Assembly (NCBI GenBank): GCA_964477085.1 | Contig: CAYZDF010000032.1 | Coordinates: 1 to 33,578, forward strand | DNA length: 33,578 bases | Reading direction: 5' to 3' | From: Dichloromethanomonas sp964477085 | Lineage (GTDB): Bacteria; Bacillota; Desulfitobacteriia; Desulfitobacteriales; Syntrophobotulaceae | Shown: positions 25,125 through 32,921 of the stretch, in pieces | Layout of the letters: each line of letters begins with the position of its first letter | Position numbering within the stretch: the stretch's first letter is position 1 | Program-made: the position numbers and the translations under genes | The notes under the pieces: generated by a model | Database searches by the model: none | What the model was told of the DNA's origin: nothing | Seen by the model: the letters and a program-made list of their open reading frames with translations, nothing else

Positions 25125-25375
25125 CAAAATCAATATAAGCTATAAGCAAAAAATCTTGGGTAACATCGTCAGAACCCAGTCAGATAAATTTCTAGTATAA
25201 TAGTAAAATATTCCCTAAAAATAAAATTTTTATTTTTTCGAATAAAAAACAATTATTTCCTAAAAAAAATAAAAAATTTTACGTTATTAATACTATAAAG
25301 AAAAGTTCATATTGAAATGACATTATATAAATAATGAACTACATTTATCAGGACATAGGAGGAGAGATAGGTTTA
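25125..25375 (+). other. AT-rich region upstream of motA
   Basis: About 250 bases with no gene. A weak inverted repeat (TGGGT..ACCCA, 25161-25180) is present. An isolated TATAAT lies at 25197-25202 with no good -35. Two A/T-tract blocks (25210-25238 and 25256-25280) resemble each other (TTCCCTAAAAATAAAATTTT and a TTTCCT-led copy). The stretch is likely to be bent DNA carrying the motA promoter, but I cannot place that promoter. Confidence 0.4.
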
Positions 25376-26152
25376 ATGGATATTACGACGATTATTGGTA
25401 TTATCATAGGCTTTTTTGGCATCATTATGGGATTTATCCTGGAAGGCGGTCACGTCAGTTCTCTTTTCGCTCTATCACCGGCTCTGATTGTTATCGTTGG
25501 TACGATGGGAGCGGTTGTCGTTGGTATACCCCTGGAGGAAGTTAAAAAACTCCCACAATGGGTTAAGATTGCATTTACAAGTCAATCCTTTGGAGTAGAG
25601 CAGGCTTACCATACCTTAGTGCGTTTTTCTGAAAAAGCCCGCCAGGAAGGTCTTCTCAGCCTGGAGCAGGAATTGGAAACCGTCCAAGATAAATTTACCA
25701 AACAAGGGATGCAGTTAGTGATTGACGGAACGGATCCGGAAATCACCCGAAATATTCTAGAGTCTAATATCACGGTCTTAGAAAACAGGCATAAAGTAGG
25801 TATTAGCTTTTTCGAAGCCGCTGGTGGCTATAGCCCTACCCTTGGTATTATTGGTACCGTTATGGGTCTGGTCCATGTTCTCGGTAACCTCAGCGACCCT
25901 GACAGTCTGTCCTCCTCTATCGCGGCTGCCTTTATCGCCACTCTCTATGGTGTTTGCTTAGCCAACTTAGTCTACCTGCCCATTGCGGCCAAGCTTAAGA
26001 TTAAAAACCAATTGGAAGTACAGACCAGGGAAATGATTCTGGATGGAATCATTTCCATTCAGGCTGGTGAAAACCCAGCAATCCTTAAAGAAAAACTTAA
26101 AACCCATCTCGGTTATTCCCCTGATAATAAATCCCAGGAAGAATTAGAATAA
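25376..26152 (+). CDS. motA: MotA flagellar motor stator protein
   Basis: Ion-channel subunit of the stator, paired with MotB. The product is about 258 residues from the ATG at 25376. A start 14 codons earlier lacks a ribosome site and adds a non-family N-terminus. Four membrane helices are visible: two near the N-terminus (TTIIGIIIGFFGIIMGFIL and the stretch after SPALIVIVGTMGAVVVGIP) and two near the C-terminus (YSPTLGIIGTVMGLVHVLGN and AFIATLYGVCLANLVYLPIA). The conserved prolines of the channel (YSPTLG, VYLPIA) are present. A large cytoplasmic loop lies between helices 2 and 3. An AGGAGG lies 13 bases upstream, rather far. Confidence 0.95.
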   Translation: MDITTIIGIIIGFFGIIMGFILEGGHVSSLFALSPALIVIVGTMGAVVVGIPLEEVKKLPQWVKIAFTSQSFGVEQAYHTLVRFSEKARQEGLLSLEQELETVQDKFTKQGMQLVIDGTDPEITRNILESNITVLENRHKVGISFFEAAGGYSPTLGIIGTVMGLVHVLGNLSDPDSLSSSIAAAFIATLYGVCLANLVYLPIAAKLKIKNQLEVQTREMILDGIISIQAGENPAILKEKLKTHLGYSPDNKSQEELE

Positions 26153-26165
26153 GAGCGGTGATGAA

Positions 26166-27005
26166 ATGGCAAGAAAACACAAAGAAGAAGGTCACGTCAA
26201 CCATGAACGTTGGTTAATTACATATGCTGATTTAATCACTCTGCTCATGATATTTTTTATTGTCATGTATTCCATGAGTAAAGTCGATGCCGCTAAGTTC
26301 AGAGCCATAGCTGAGTCTTTAAATGTTACACTTGGAGGCGGAACTCCAGCTCAAATTGAGCTGGCCACTTCCCCTTCCGGCCCTTCCATCATCGATAGTG
26401 GCAGTCCTCAACAAAATTCCCAAACACACGGTCCTGATAGCAAGCCACCGGTCAATCCCCAGTCTAATCACCCTGAGGATAACCAAGGTGAAGGCAACGG
26501 AAAAAAAGATCTTGAAACCCTCACCATCGAAGGTATCAAGGCCAAGCTGGATCAATTTGCAGCTGAAAACAACATTCAGACCAAACTGGTCTCCTCAATC
26601 GAAGAAAGAGGCCTGGTCGTCAGTATACAGGATACGTTACTCTTTGCCAGTGGTTCGGACGAAACAACACCCACTGCTCGGAGTATCTTAAAGAAAATAA
26701 GCACAGTTCTTGCCGCTTCTCCCAATTATGTTAAAGTCGAAGGTCATACTGATAATCTTCCTATCCATACCGCTAAATTCCCGAGCAATTGGGAATTATC
26801 CGTACTTCGGGCCACCAATGTGCTTCAGATCCTGGTCAAGGAAGGCGGTATAGACTCCCAAAGGCTTTCAGCCACCGGCTATGGTGAATACAGGCCTATT
26901 GCCGATAACAATACTGAGATGGGACGGACTCATAATCGACGTGTTGACCTGGTCATCCTGCGTTCCAAATATGAGCTGGTCGAACCAGGAAGCGGTAATC
27001 CTTAA
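26166..27005 (+). CDS. motB: MotB flagellar motor stator protein
   Basis: Stator subunit anchored to peptidoglycan. The product is 279 residues. A short basic N-terminus is followed by the single membrane helix with the ion-binding Asp D22 (TYADLITLLMIFFIVMY). A Pro/Ser/Gly/Asn-rich linker spans about residues 60-115. The C-terminal OmpA-like peptidoglycan-binding domain has VEGHTDNLPIHT, SNWELSVLRATNVLQIL and TGYGEYRPIADN. The start follows motA by 13 bases. Its stop codon overlaps that of the convergent peptidase gene (27002-27005). Confidence 0.96.
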   Translation: MARKHKEEGHVNHERWLITYADLITLLMIFFIVMYSMSKVDAAKFRAIAESLNVTLGGGTPAQIELATSPSGPSIIDSGSPQQNSQTHGPDSKPPVNPQSNHPEDNQGEGNGKKDLETLTIEGIKAKLDQFAAENNIQTKLVSSIEERGLVVSIQDTLLFASGSDETTPTARSILKKISTVLAASPNYVKVEGHTDNLPIHTAKFPSNWELSVLRATNVLQILVKEGGIDSQRLSATGYGEYRPIADNNTEMGRTHNRRVDLVILRSKYELVEPGSGNP

Positions 27006-28042
27006 TACGCCATCTCTTTTACCAGATCATAAAGCATATTGCTCGCTGTCTGCAGCTTTTCTTCGTTAATAATGGATATATCATCTTCGGGCGTGTGGTT
27101 TTTGGATAACCATTCCTTACTAAGCATGGTTACGGCCGGTATACCCGTATGTTCAAATGATACTTCGTCACTGTGGTGCCCTTGTGGGGATACCCGTTCT
27201 ACTTGTGCATTGTTCTTTTCTGCCGTTTTCTCGATTTGTTTAACTAAAGGACTGTCTCCGGTTGACCAAAGAATAAAGTCCTTATTTTGACCATTGCCGA
27301 CGGTATCATAATTAATCAGTGCTTTGATCTGAGAAAGAGGAATTATGGGATTTTTGACGAAATGTTTAGAGCCTAGAAAACCCATCTCTTCTGCACTCCA
27401 AAATACCGCGACGATATTAAGCTGAGGTTGTTCCCCTTGCAAGGAGTCGCTGACCAGACGACGCATAACCTCAAGTACACAACCTACGCCGGAGGCATTA
27501 TCATTGGAACCGGCATACAGCTTTTGCTGGTAGATACCGAGATGGTCATAATGAGCTGAGATTATAATGGTTTCTGCATTATTCTTGCCCTTGATCCCCG
27601 CCAAAATATTGGCAGCTGGTACTCTCAAACTGTCCGATTCATCCGGTCGGAAAAGAGCCCTGCCATTGATCAATCTTTCTTGCATGGAGGGGATGGAAAA
27701 CATCTGCCAGTATCTATCTTCACCGAAAGTTTGAAGCTGGAGTAATTCCAGCTGTTCCTGAATATAGACCAGCGCTCTGGTCTCGCCAGCTGTTCCGGCT
27801 CTGCGTCCTTGCATATTGGGATGACTTAAAGCCTCGATATCAGTTAGGGCCTTCTTACCAAGGATCTCCGGTGAAGGTCGTTTAGAATCCTTTCCGACTG
27901 AAGAAGGAAGCTGAAGGCTGACGGAAGGCGTTCCCAGCAGATAATCCATCTTCTGGCCCCAGGATTTAGGCAAGGCCGTCCAGGGAAGGATAAAAGCTCC
28001 TAAACCAGCACATATTTTCAGGAAAGTTCGGCGTAAGATCAT
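27002..28042 (-). CDS. M28 family zinc aminopeptidase, Tat-exported
   Basis: Exported peptidase of 346 residues. The N-terminus has a twin-arginine motif RRTFLK (residues 4-9) followed by a hydrophobic stretch, so it is probably folded and then exported by Tat. M28 metal ligands are all visible: H164 (SAHYDH), D181 (SNDNASG), catalytic E218 and E219 (SAEEMGFLG), D246 (NYDTVG) and H290 (GHHSDE). Fold hallmarks are present and the length is normal for a single-domain M28 enzyme. The substrate is unknown. A GGAT-type site precedes the ATG. It stands alone on the minus strand within motAB-yaaR-cheR and shows no evident link to motility. Confidence 0.88.
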   Translation of the reverse strand: MILRRTFLKICAGLGAFILPWTALPKSWGQKMDYLLGTPSVSLQLPSSVGKDSKRPSPEILGKKALTDIEALSHPNMQGRRAGTAGETRALVYIQEQLELLQLQTFGEDRYWQMFSIPSMQERLINGRALFRPDESDSLRVPAANILAGIKGKNNAETIIISAHYDHLGIYQQKLYAGSNDNASGVGCVLEVMRRLVSDSLQGEQPQLNIVAVFWSAEEMGFLGSKHFVKNPIIPLSQIKALINYDTVGNGQNKDFILWSTGDSPLVKQIEKTAEKNNAQVERVSPQGHHSDEVSFEHTGIPAVTMLSKEWLSKNHTPEDDISIINEEKLQTASNMLYDLVKEMAY

Positions 28043-28072
28043 TATTTTCTATCCTTTCATGGAGGAGTAACG

Positions 28073-28513
28073 ATGTCCTTAAGAGTGAATAACTCGGGTC
28101 AACCCAAATCAATCAATCTGGAAGTACAACAGTCCTCAGAAAAAAAGGGGGCTGACTTTAGCACTATTTTATCACATACCCGCCAGTTGCAGAGTCAAGA
28201 ACTTGAACTTTTTCTCAATCGTTTGGAGCAGCAAGGCAAAAAACTTTCTGAAACAATGTCAGTTCATGACTTGATCGAATTCAAGAATATGGTAAAGAGC
28301 TTTCTCAAGTCCACCTTGGGAAAAAGCAGAAACATGCAAGAAGAAACCATCTGGGACTATCGAGGTCAACCTAAAGTAATGGCCAGAGTAATCAGGATTG
28401 ATCGAGCTTTGGAAGAACTGGGAGAACAAGTTCTTTCCTCCCAAGCTGAACCTCTTAAGATTCTGGCCAAGATCGACGAGATCAAGGGACTCATTATAGA
28501 CTTTTTCGCTTAA
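28073..28513 (+). CDS. YaaR family (DUF327) protein
   Basis: Protein of 146 residues, family of unknown function common in Bacillota and often near flagellar or replication genes. The N-terminus is variable and polar. The body is helical, with SHTRQLQSQELELFLNRLEQ and FKNMVKSFLKSTLGKSRNMQ, then the family-type WDYRGQPKVMARVIRIDRAL. The C-terminus ends ILAKIDEIKGLIIDFFA. SD GGAGGAG lies 5 bases before the ATG. It sits 16 bases before cheR, so the two form an operon. Only 30 bases separate it from the divergent peptidase gene. Confidence 0.8.
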   Translation: MSLRVNNSGQPKSINLEVQQSSEKKGADFSTILSHTRQLQSQELELFLNRLEQQGKKLSETMSVHDLIEFKNMVKSFLKSTLGKSRNMQEETIWDYRGQPKVMARVIRIDRALEELGEQVLSSQAEPLKILAKIDEIKGLIIDFFA

Positions 28514-28529
28514 ATAAGGAGGAGCTAAC

Positions 28530-29345
28530 TTGGCAGGTTATTCAGGTTATTCAGGTTATTTCGGAACTATCAATGACTATGAGAAATTTGTAAAAGCCTT
28601 TCAGGGTGTCAGTGGTCTTGATCTTAACTTTTATAAAGAGAACCAGATGAAGCGTCGAATTAATAATTTCATGACCACTCATGGTTACAATGATAATTAT
28701 ACTGACTTTCTAAAGGCCATAGACAAAGATCATGTGCTTTATGATGCTTTCTTCAAACATTTGACCATCAATGTCACTCAGTTCTTTCGTGATGCCAAGC
28801 TGTGGGATGTTTTCAGAGAGAAAATCATCCCTGAGCAGGTGAGTACGAAGACTTCTTTGAAAATATGGAGCGCCGGCTGCTCAGCCGGGCAGGAAGCCTA
28901 TACCATGGCCATGATCCTCACTGAATATTTCCCAAATGTCCGCTACACGATCTTAGGAACAGATATTGATGTTAATGTATTAAAACAAGCCCGGGGAGGC
29001 ATTTATGAAGAAAGAGATTTTGTCAGTACCCCAAGTACCTTTTTTGAGAAATACTTCACCCCTGCGGATAAGAAATATCAAATCAAAGAGACGTTGAGGA
29101 AAAATGTATCCTTTAGTGAACAAAATCTTTTAACCGATAAATTTGAACGTGGATTTGATATTATCGCATGCCGTAATGTAGTGATTTACTTCACTGATGA
29201 AGCCAAGGATATCCTGTATCAAAAATTTACCGAATCCTTAAACAACGGTGGCATCCTTTTCACTGGCAGCACCGAACACCTCTTCGGTAAAACCCATCTG
29301 GGCTTAAAATCAGTATCATCCTTCTTCTATCAAAAGCAAAAGTAA
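28530..29345 (+). CDS. cheR: CheR chemotaxis protein methyltransferase
   Basis: Methylates glutamates on chemoreceptors using S-adenosylmethionine, opposing CheB. The product is 271 residues. The N-terminal helical domain contains FYKENQMKRRINNFMTTHGY, followed by LTINVTQFFRD. The methyltransferase domain has the SAM motif IWSAGCSAGQEAYTMAMIL, then ILGTDIDVNVLKQARGGIYE and DIIACRNVVIYF. It ends with GGILFTGSTEHL. The start is a TTG at 28530 with AGGAGG 8 bases upstream. The N-terminal extension contains GYSGYSGYFG encoded by a 9-base tandem repeat (GGTTATTCA). It is followed by two terminators. Confidence 0.95.
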   Translation: MAGYSGYSGYFGTINDYEKFVKAFQGVSGLDLNFYKENQMKRRINNFMTTHGYNDNYTDFLKAIDKDHVLYDAFFKHLTINVTQFFRDAKLWDVFREKIIPEQVSTKTSLKIWSAGCSAGQEAYTMAMILTEYFPNVRYTILGTDIDVNVLKQARGGIYEERDFVSTPSTFFEKYFTPADKKYQIKETLRKNVSFSEQNLLTDKFERGFDIIACRNVVIYFTDEAKDILYQKFTESLNNGGILFTGSTEHLFGKTHLGLKSVSSFFYQKQK

Positions 29346-29354
29346 TAAAAAGGC

Positions 29355-29377
29355 AAAGATCAACAGCTCATCTTTTT
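29355..29377 (+). terminator. Weak terminator after cheR
   Basis: AAAGAT, 9-base loop, ATCTTT then TT, 9 bases after the cheR stop. The stem is only 6 bp and AT-rich. Confidence 0.4.
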
Positions 29378-29429
29378 CCACTTAGGTTTTGTATTATTGG
29401 AATAAAGACCATTATAGAATAATAAAAAC

Positions 29430-29470
29430 AGACCGTGCCAAGTTTAATTATAATGCTGGGCACGGTCTTT
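29430..29470 (+). terminator. Strong hairpin after the yaaR-cheR unit
   Basis: AGACCGTGCC pairs perfectly over 10 bp with GGCACGGTCT, with a 19-base AT-rich loop, followed by TTGTGTG. It lies 85 bases after cheR. The remainder of 29346-29538 holds no gene I can support. Confidence 0.7.
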
Positions 29471-29538
29471 GTGTGTTGTTACATCGTTAACACCAGGAGC
29501 CGTAACGTGACTTTCCTGAAATTACCTCAAAAACATTC

Positions 29539-29594
29539 TTTACTGCGAACATATGTTCTGATATAGTGTATATACTATATCAGAACATATGTTC
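29539..29594 (+). promoter_or_regulatory. SOS promoter with two LexA boxes in a 48-bp palindrome
   Basis: GAACATATGTTC occurs twice, at 29547-29558 and 29583-29594, each a match to the Gram-positive LexA box (GAAC-N4-GTTC). The 24 bases between them are also palindromic, so 23 of 24 positions of the 48-bp block pair. A promoter TTTACT (29539-29544), 17 bases, TATAGT (29562-29567) places the first box inside the spacer and the second near or just downstream of the start site. It lies directly upstream of the Y-family polymerase at 29650. Confidence 0.88.
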
Positions 29595-29649
29595 TTTCAC
29601 CCTTCAGGTTTAAGCCTGGCATGAACTCACACGCAGAGGGAGATTCCAA

Positions 29650-30903
29650 ATGGCGAAGCGTATTATCTTTCATATCGATGTCAATTCAGCCTATCTCTCC
29701 TGGGAAGCTGCTCATCGTCTGCAGCACGGCGATTCTCTGGACCTGCGGACTATCCCCTCAGCGGTTGGCGGAGATCCGGAAACCCGACGGGGTATTATCC
29801 TAGCCAAGTCTATTCCTGCTAAAAAGTTTAAGATCCAAACCGGTGAAACCCTCTTTTCAGCCAAGATGAAGTGTCCTGAAATCGTGATTGCCAGCCCCAA
29901 TTATACACTTTATCGTCAATGCAGTCTGGCACTTAAAGATGTTCTGGAGAATTACTCACCTTTAATCCAACAGTATTCGGTTGATGAATTCTTCCTCGAT
30001 TACACCGGTATGGAAAAAGTACTGGGTGATCCTGAACAAAGAGCTTACGAGATTAAAGAAACCGTCAAAGAAAAACTGGGTTTTACCGTCAACATCGGAA
30101 TCTCCTCTAATAAGCTTTTAGCTAAGATGGGTTCTGAGCTTAAAAAACCGGATAGGGTTCATACTCTTTACCCTGAGGAAATTGCCGTTAAAATGTGGCC
30201 CCTTCCCGTTGAAGAGCTTTTCGGCATCGGTAGAGCCACATCCCGTAAACTCAGAGACAGAGGAATCCGCACCATCGGTGAAGTTGCTTCCCAGGATCCC
30301 GGATATTTGAAGCGATTCTTAAAGAGTTATGGTCTATTACTCTGGAATTATGCCAACGGACGGGATGACTCTCCGATAAGAGAAGAAGGTTCCATTCCTG
30401 TCAAAGGTATGGGCAATTCTACAACTATCCCCTTTGATGTTGAGGACAGCCAGACCGCTCACCTCGTTCTGCTGTCCCTGGCTGAGACGGTGGGGATGCG
30501 GCTTAGACAGGATGCCTTCTGTGCCAGCCTTGTGGCCATTTCCCTTAAAACCAGTGAGTTTTTGTATTCTTCCCATCAACGGAAACTATATCTGCCCACG
30601 GATTGCACCTCCGTAATCCATGGCACCGCCTGTGAACTATTCGATGAGCTTTGGCAGGGTGAGCCTATTCGTCACCTAGGGATCAGGGTTTCGGAGTTAT
30701 GCAAAAATGATCTCTTTCAGCCGTCTTTATTTGAAGAAGATTTAGAAAGGCAAAGACGTATCGATAAAGCGATAGATACCATTAGGCTTAAATACGGTTC
30801 TCATGCTGTTTTTCGCTCCGCCTTTTTATACAGTGGCTTAAACGCCTTAAGCGGAGGAGTCATTGACTCGGAAGACTACCCGATGATGAGCAGTATTCTC
30901 TAA
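29650..30903 (+). CDS. Y-family DNA polymerase (DinB/UmuC-like)
   Basis: Translesion DNA polymerase, 417 residues, full length. Catalytic residues are D10 (HIDVNSAY) and D112-E113 (YSVDEFFLDYTG). The steric-gate position is Y15. It then has NIGISSNKLLAKMGSELKKP and the helix-hairpin-helix segment (LPVEELFGIGRATSRKLRDR). The little-finger domain follows, and the C-terminus ends DYPMMSSIL. The first aromatic residue of the usual F-(F/Y) pair is Ala (A14). The LexA-controlled promoter makes it an SOS gene, like Bacillus yqjW. A GAGGGAG site precedes the ATG. Probably one operon with the 87-residue gene downstream. No lexA or umuD is in the window. Confidence 0.93.
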   Translation: MAKRIIFHIDVNSAYLSWEAAHRLQHGDSLDLRTIPSAVGGDPETRRGIILAKSIPAKKFKIQTGETLFSAKMKCPEIVIASPNYTLYRQCSLALKDVLENYSPLIQQYSVDEFFLDYTGMEKVLGDPEQRAYEIKETVKEKLGFTVNIGISSNKLLAKMGSELKKPDRVHTLYPEEIAVKMWPLPVEELFGIGRATSRKLRDRGIRTIGEVASQDPGYLKRFLKSYGLLLWNYANGRDDSPIREEGSIPVKGMGNSTTIPFDVEDSQTAHLVLLSLAETVGMRLRQDAFCASLVAISLKTSEFLYSSHQRKLYLPTDCTSVIHGTACELFDELWQGEPIRHLGIRVSELCKNDLFQPSLFEEDLERQRRIDKAIDTIRLKYGSHAVFRSAFLYSGLNALSGGVIDSEDYPMMSSIL

Positions 30904-30988
30904 CCTGGAATCAGTAAAAAACGTAAGTGCATACTGTTGCAAACTAAAACGAACCTGCTTTAAGCAAGTCGGAAGAAGGTGATACTTC

Positions 30989-31252
30989 ATGAAAATTTAT
31001 ATGCAGCCCATTGAATCCATTGTCTGGTTTAACCGTGATGGTATCCCCCATCCGATTAAGTTTCGGATCCTTACCGAAGATAAGACCTACAAGACTATTA
31101 AAATTGAAAATGTTATTACCCGGAGTGAAGAAAAAGCAGCGGGCAACCGGATGCTGATCTTTCGCTGCCAAGGTGAGGTGAATCATGTGCTTAAGGTATT
31201 TGAACTCAAGTATGAAATTACTAGCTGCAAGTGGTACTTATATAAAATATAG
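30989..31252 (+). CDS. Small beta-rich protein of unknown function downstream of the polymerase
   Basis: Protein of 87 residues, MKIYMQPIESIVWFNRDGIP at the N-terminus, then alternating hydrophobic/charged segments (HPIKFRILTEDKTYKTIKIE) and a C-terminal LKVFELKYEITSCKWYLYKI. It looks like a compact beta protein with no signal peptide or membrane helix. SD AAGGTGA precedes the ATG. It follows the polymerase by 85 bases on the same strand with no terminator, so it is likely SOS-induced. I have seen similar small genes next to Y-family polymerases in Clostridia, but this is memory, not a search. It is not YolD-like. Its stop is only 2 bases from the end of the HicB remnant. Confidence 0.75.
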   Translation: MKIYMQPIESIVWFNRDGIPHPIKFRILTEDKTYKTIKIENVITRSEEKAAGNRMLIFRCQGEVNHVLKVFELKYEITSCKWYLYKI

Positions 31253-31254
31253 CA

Positions 31255-31656
31255 TCAGCTTTTCTTCTTTGAATTTCTGGGTTTACGTATTTCCTCACGC
31301 TCAATAGTCTGAATGCTTTTATCCGATACAGGCTAGCGAGTAAGTTCATAATCTTTGACTCTCCTTGCACCTCTGCCATTTCTTTTAACCAAGCAGGTAT
31401 AGTCAGATTGGTTTTCACTGCCCTGTTGTCCAACTCATTTCTAACAAGGTCAGGAAAAACAGTAACAGGAGATACTATATTTCCAGCTGCTGTTTCTGGA
31501 TCAACTTGAGGCGTTTTAGATGGAATCGGTATTCCATCCCCATCCTTTTCCATGCCATATATATGCAAGCCTAATGCTTCAGCAGCTTGCTTCTGTGATT
31601 TTTCTATTTGCATACAAGAAACCCAAGAATACTACTTGCTATTCCTCAATGAATTT
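31255..31656 (-). pseudogene. HicB-family antitoxin remnant
   Basis: The intact core from 31613 reads SQKQAAEALGLHIYGMEKDG, IPIPSKTPQ and RAVKTNLTIPAWLKEMAEVQ, which is the body of a HicB-type antitoxin (the second half of the RNase-H-like domain plus the DNA-binding helix). The missing first part is partly readable in another frame just upstream (QVVFLGFLYANRK), but it is preceded by an in-frame TAG and needs a frameshift. Past the core the frame is lost again. A different frame (SDKSIQTIEREEIRKPRNSK) ends at 31255, 2 bases from the convergent neighbour's stop. No hicA toxin is visible. I judge it a dead gene with at least two frameshifts. Confidence 0.62.
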
Positions 31657-31772
31657 TTTATTATTATACGTGGTGTAAATTGCCAAAATTTCCTATAAAT
31701 TAAAATATACAATAGGCGAACAAGTAAGTTATTTTAAGATGCCTGAAAATTTATTAAGAACGGAGAGAATCT

Positions 31773-32867
31773 ATGCTCAAAAAGAAATCAAAGGTAATAC
31801 TGGCCTGCATTAGTATTCTTTGTGCGGTTGTACTTATTTTTTTTGGTGTAATCTCCAATATGCCGCCCTCTAAATTTAGTGCACCTCATCTTCTTTTTAA
31901 TAAACAAACAATATCTCCTTTTCGCACCGTTATGGAGCATTTTGGCAATGTCGTCACTTGGAATGATAGAGAACATATCATGACAATCGAAAAAGACACC
32001 AATGCCTTTACCATCAATATCGAAACCGACCGCGTCCAAGGTATTCCTATCTTTATCAACGGCAATTATATCGGTAAAACACCGCTGACGAAGAAATTGC
32101 TGGAAGGTAAATACATCATCGTCTCCAGGCCCCCCTGCCATGTCGGCTCCATCCGCTACCTGACGCTTAAAACCGGGGACAAGCGCGACAAGCAAATTGT
32201 TTTGCCGACAGATCAAAACACTTACCAAGAATTTTTGGATAAAATCTTAAGCTTGGGTTACCAGCCCATAAGGGTCATGGATTATTATAATCATGTCTCC
32301 TATAACAAAAAAACAATTGTTATGCGGCACGACGTCGACGATTCGGCGGCCGTAGCCCTGCAAATGGCTAAAGCGGAGCAAGCCAAAGGCATAAAAAGCA
32401 CCTATTATTTCCGCTGGAAAACAGCCAATCCTGAGGTAATCAAAGCCGTTAAGGCCATGGGCCATGAGGTCGGCCTGCATTATGAGACTTTGGCCACATA
32501 TTCCAGGGAACACCATATTACTTCAGCCGATCAGATTACACCTGAAATACAAGCGGTCTTAAAGCAGAATCTCAAATCGGAAATAACAGAATTTAAACAA
32601 AAATTTGGGGAAATGTATACGCTTTCTTCTCATGGTGCCGAAGAAAATATTAAACTTAAAGTGACAAATTATCAGGCCATATTTAAGGATCGAAATCCCG
32701 GTGACTTCGGCGTTCTTGGAGAAGCTTATGGTGAAATCATCAAGCACTTTACTTATATGAGCGATGCCGACGGTATTTGGGATCCCTTCCCTTACCCCAG
32801 ATTAGAAAAAGATGAAGGTCCGTTTTATATTCTCATTCACCCTATTTCCTGGAAAGCCAGTTTCTAA
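31773..32867 (+). CDS. Exported protein with stalk, PEGA and polysaccharide-deacetylase-like regions
   Basis: Protein of 364 residues. A signal anchor or signal peptide spans residues 7-28. Next is a partial copper-amine-oxidase-N/stalk domain (residues 40-75: ISPFRTVMEHFGNVVTWNDR). A PEGA-like repeat follows (about 85-120: GIPIFINGNYIGKTPLTKKL). A deacetylase-like domain starts at RHDVDD (185-190) and includes STYYFRW, GHEVGLHYETL and SSHGAEEN. RHDVDD, the His in GLHYE and the late His fit a metal-binding NodB-type fold of the divergent kind. The whole may be a wall-bound polysaccharide-modifying enzyme, but activity is unproven. SD CGGAGAG precedes the ATG. It is flanked by toxin-antitoxin remnants, which suggests acquired DNA. 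Confidence 0.75.
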   Translation: MLKKKSKVILACISILCAVVLIFFGVISNMPPSKFSAPHLLFNKQTISPFRTVMEHFGNVVTWNDREHIMTIEKDTNAFTINIETDRVQGIPIFINGNYIGKTPLTKKLLEGKYIIVSRPPCHVGSIRYLTLKTGDKRDKQIVLPTDQNTYQEFLDKILSLGYQPIRVMDYYNHVSYNKKTIVMRHDVDDSAAVALQMAKAEQAKGIKSTYYFRWKTANPEVIKAVKAMGHEVGLHYETLATYSREHHITSADQITPEIQAVLKQNLKSEITEFKQKFGEMYTLSSHGAEENIKLKVTNYQAIFKDRNPGDFGVLGEAYGEIIKHFTYMSDADGIWDPFPYPRLEKDEGPFYILIHPISWKASF

Positions 32868-32921
32868 ACCGGTATCGAACCTAACGCATTTACCGGTGCG
32901 ACTGTCACTTGACATTTGTTT

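Noticed and set aside
31788..32228. 146-codon open frame antisense to the exported deacetylase-like protein
   Set aside because: No ribosome site or recognisable motif, and the plus-strand frame shows clear domain signatures.
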